DNA of 30,987 nucleotides from DASUBV01 sp035763085 (GTDB lineage: Bacteria > Actinomycetota > Actinomycetes > Streptosporangiales > Streptosporangiaceae): NCBI GenBank assembly GCA_035763085.1, contig DASUBV010000174.1, forward strand, positions 1 through 30,987. Reading direction: 5' to 3'. Shown in pieces: positions 29,433 through 30,987 of the stretch (position 1 is the stretch's first letter; every line of letters starts with the position of its first letter). Position numbers and translations under genes: made by a program. The notes under the pieces are model-generated. The model was not told the DNA's origin. It searched no databases and worked only from the letters and a program-made list of their open reading frames with translations.

Positions 29433-30987
29433 TCAGCGGTCCAGGCGGAAGTCCAGGTCGGGGGTCAGCTCGGTCACGTCCATCTGGGCCTTCTGCAGCC
29501 GCCCGGAATAGTCCCAGTTCACCGACTGCCACCGGGTGAACTGGTCCAGCACCCAGGCGCCCGACTGGCGGGAGCCGTTGCCCGACTTGCCGTTGCCGCC
29601 GAAGGGCAGGTGCGCCTCGGCGCCGGAGGTGGAGTTGTTGACGCTCAGCATGCCGGCCCGGATGCCGCGCCGGAACGCGAACACCTCGGCCGGGTCGCGA
29701 GTGTAGATCGCGGCGGACAGGCCGTAGCCGGGCAGGTTGCCCAGCCGGATCGCCTCGGCCAGGTCCGCGTACGTGGTGACGCCGACGATCGGGCCGAAGG
29801 TCTCGTTGCGGAACAGCGCGTCGTCCTCGCGGACGCCGTCGACGATCACCGGGTGCCAGTACAGCCCGGCGGCCGGGTCACCGGCGAAGCCGTCGCGCGG
29901 GCTGCCGGCGGTGATCGGGCCGACAGCGGTCGATCCGAGCACCTTGTGGTGCGGCTGGATCCAGCCCAGGTACTCCTCGAACCGGTCGGCGAACTTGCGG
30001 TCCAGCAGCGGCCCGAACACCACCTCGCCGGCCGGGTCACCGACCGGGGCCGACCGGGTGAGCGCGTCGAAGCGGGCCAGGAAGTCATCGTGCACGTCGC
30101 GGTGCACGATGACGGTGCCCAGCGACGTGCAGCGCTGCCCGGCGGTGCCGAACCCGGAGAACAGCGCCGCCTCGGCGGCCAGGTCCAGGTCCGCGCTCGG
30201 GGTGACCACCATGGGGTTCTTACCGCCCAGCTCCAGGCAGGCCGACTGCAGGTGACGGCCGGCCAGCTCGCCGATCCGCGACCCGGCGGCGCTGGAGCCG
30301 GTGAAGCCGATCTTGTCGACGGTGCCCTCGGCCAGGGCCCGGGCCAGGCCGTCATAGGTCGTCTCGCCGTCGGCCATGACCAGGTTAAGCACGCCGTCGG
30401 GCAGGCCGCCGCCGCGCACGATCAGCTCGAACAGCGCCGCGCCGCAGGCGGGGGAGTACTCGGCCGGCTTCCAGACCACCGCGTTGCCGCACAGCAGCGC
30501 CGGAATCAGATACCAGGACGGCACGGCGACGGGGAAGTTGCCCGCCGTGATGACCGCGACGACGCCGACCGGGTCGCGGAAGGTGAACAGCTGCTTGTCG
30601 GGCATCTCGCTGGGCACGGTCTGCCCGTACAGGCGGCGGCCCTCGCCGAGGAAGAAGTCGCAGGTGTCGACGATCTCGCGGACCTCGCCGAGCGCCTCAG
30701 TGTAGGGCTTGCCGATCTCCCGGGTGACCAGGGCGGCCAGCGCCGGGGCGTTGGCCTCGACCAGCCGGCCGATGTGCGCGATGGCCCGGCCGCGCACCGG
30801 TGCGGGCACGTCCGCCCAGCCCGGCTGGGCGGCCCGCGCGGCCCGCGCCGCGGCGGCCAGCGTCCCGGCGTCGCCCAGCCCGACATCGGCGACGACCTCG
30901 CTGAGCCGGGCCGGGTTGACCGACGGCAGCCGCCCGCCGGGTGCCCCGGGCACGGGCTGGCCGGCGATGACCGAGGTGAGGGCGGTG
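29433..30987 (-). CDS. NAD(P)-dependent aldehyde dehydrogenase (5' end outside the window)
   Basis: 517 codons plus a stop are visible. The frame continues open to the right edge as TALTSVIAGQPV before PGAPGGRLPSVNPARL, so the true start lies beyond 30987 and the GTG at 30953 is internal. ALDH hallmarks are AVITAGNFPVAVPSWYLIPALLCGNAVVWKPAEYSP, DKIGFTGSSAAGSRI, the glutamate in CLELGGKNPMVV, the catalytic cysteine in GTAGQRCTSLGTVI, NETFGPIVGV and HLPFGGNGKSGNGSRQ. The C-terminal NWDYSGRLQKAQMD extension typifies one actinobacterial ALDH clade whose substrate is not known to me. It is not obviously linked to the sugar-acid operon. The distance to the PadR gene is about 490 bases. Confidence 0.92.
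   Translation of the reverse strand, partial: TALTSVIAGQPVPGAPGGRLPSVNPARLSEVVADVGLGDAGTLAAAARAARAAQPGWADVPAPVRGRAIAHIGRLVEANAPALAALVTREIGKPYTEALGEVREIVDTCDFFLGEGRRLYGQTVPSEMPDKQLFTFRDPVGVVAVITAGNFPVAVPSWYLIPALLCGNAVVWKPAEYSPACGAALFELIVRGGGLPDGVLNLVMADGETTYDGLARALAEGTVDKIGFTGSSAAGSRIGELAGRHLQSACLELGGKNPMVVTPSADLDLAAEAALFSGFGTAGQRCTSLGTVIVHRDVHDDFLARFDALTRSAPVGDPAGEVVFGPLLDRKFADRFEEYLGWIQPHHKVLGSTAVGPITAGSPRDGFAGDPAAGLYWHPVIVDGVREDDALFRNETFGPIVGVTTYADLAEAIRLGNLPGYGLSAAIYTRDPAEVFAFRRGIRAGMLSVNNSTSGAEAHLPFGGNGKSGNGSRQSGAWVLDQFTRWQSVNWDYSGRLQKAQMDVTELTPDLDFRLDR

Overview
The window comes from a very GC-rich actinobacterium. Codons are saturated with G/C at third positions, starts are a mix of ATG and GTG behind AGGAGG-like ribosome sites, and genes are dense with short overlaps. 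The families also fit: a DevR/DevS (DosR/DosS) dormancy pair, a BlaI-type repressor, an ECF42 sigma factor with YCII/DGPF partners, OtsA, and galactofuranan enzymes (UDP-galactopyranose mutase and GlfT2). GlfT2 is best known from mycolate-containing actinobacteria, but nothing here shows mycolate genes, so I do not assign a genus. No tRNA, rRNA, CRISPR, IS element or phage gene was seen.

Left part (1-6.6 kb): the first codons of a leftward BlaI/MecI-family repressor with a perfect operator-like dyad over its promoter. Next come a gene for a stand-alone receiver-like domain behind a DosR-box-like site, a NarL/DevR-type response regulator, and a convergent DevS-type two-GAF histidine kinase that keeps the haem-ligand histidine motif. 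These are followed by a YihY/BrkB membrane protein and a divergent trehalose-6-phosphate synthase (otsA), which ends at a strong hairpin terminator.

Regulatory and metabolic middle (6.6-16 kb): a DHA2-type drug exporter diverges from its TetR regulator across an 11-bp-arm inverted repeat. A YCII protein and an SRPBCC protein diverge from a second YCII protein translationally coupled to an ECF42 sigma factor. Both directions of that gap carry the same TGTCnG-N17-CGTC promoter pattern. Then comes a leftward operon of SDR dehydrogenase, FAH-family 2-keto-3-deoxy sugar-acid dehydratase, alpha-ketoglutarate-semialdehyde-type ALDH and an acetyl-xylan-esterase-type hydrolase. This looks like the lower half of a non-phosphorylative (Weimberg-like) sugar-acid pathway.

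Cell-envelope glycan region (16.5-26.9 kb): two multi-membrane GT-C-like proteins, a GlfT1-like GT2, a sulfotransferase-like protein with a Gly/Ser/Pro tandem-repeat tract, another GT2, UDP-galactopyranose mutase (glf) and a GlfT2-type galactofuranan polymerase. The rightward genes are chained by 4-8 bp overlaps, suggesting one translationally coupled operon that builds and perhaps decorates a galactofuranose polymer.

Right part (26.9-31 kb): a VOC-fold protein, a hairpin-rich tandem-repeat spacer, a PadR regulator with a DUF1707 membrane protein (AT-rich palindromic operator upstream), about 0.45 kb with no recognisable gene, and an aldehyde dehydrogenase that runs off the right edge.
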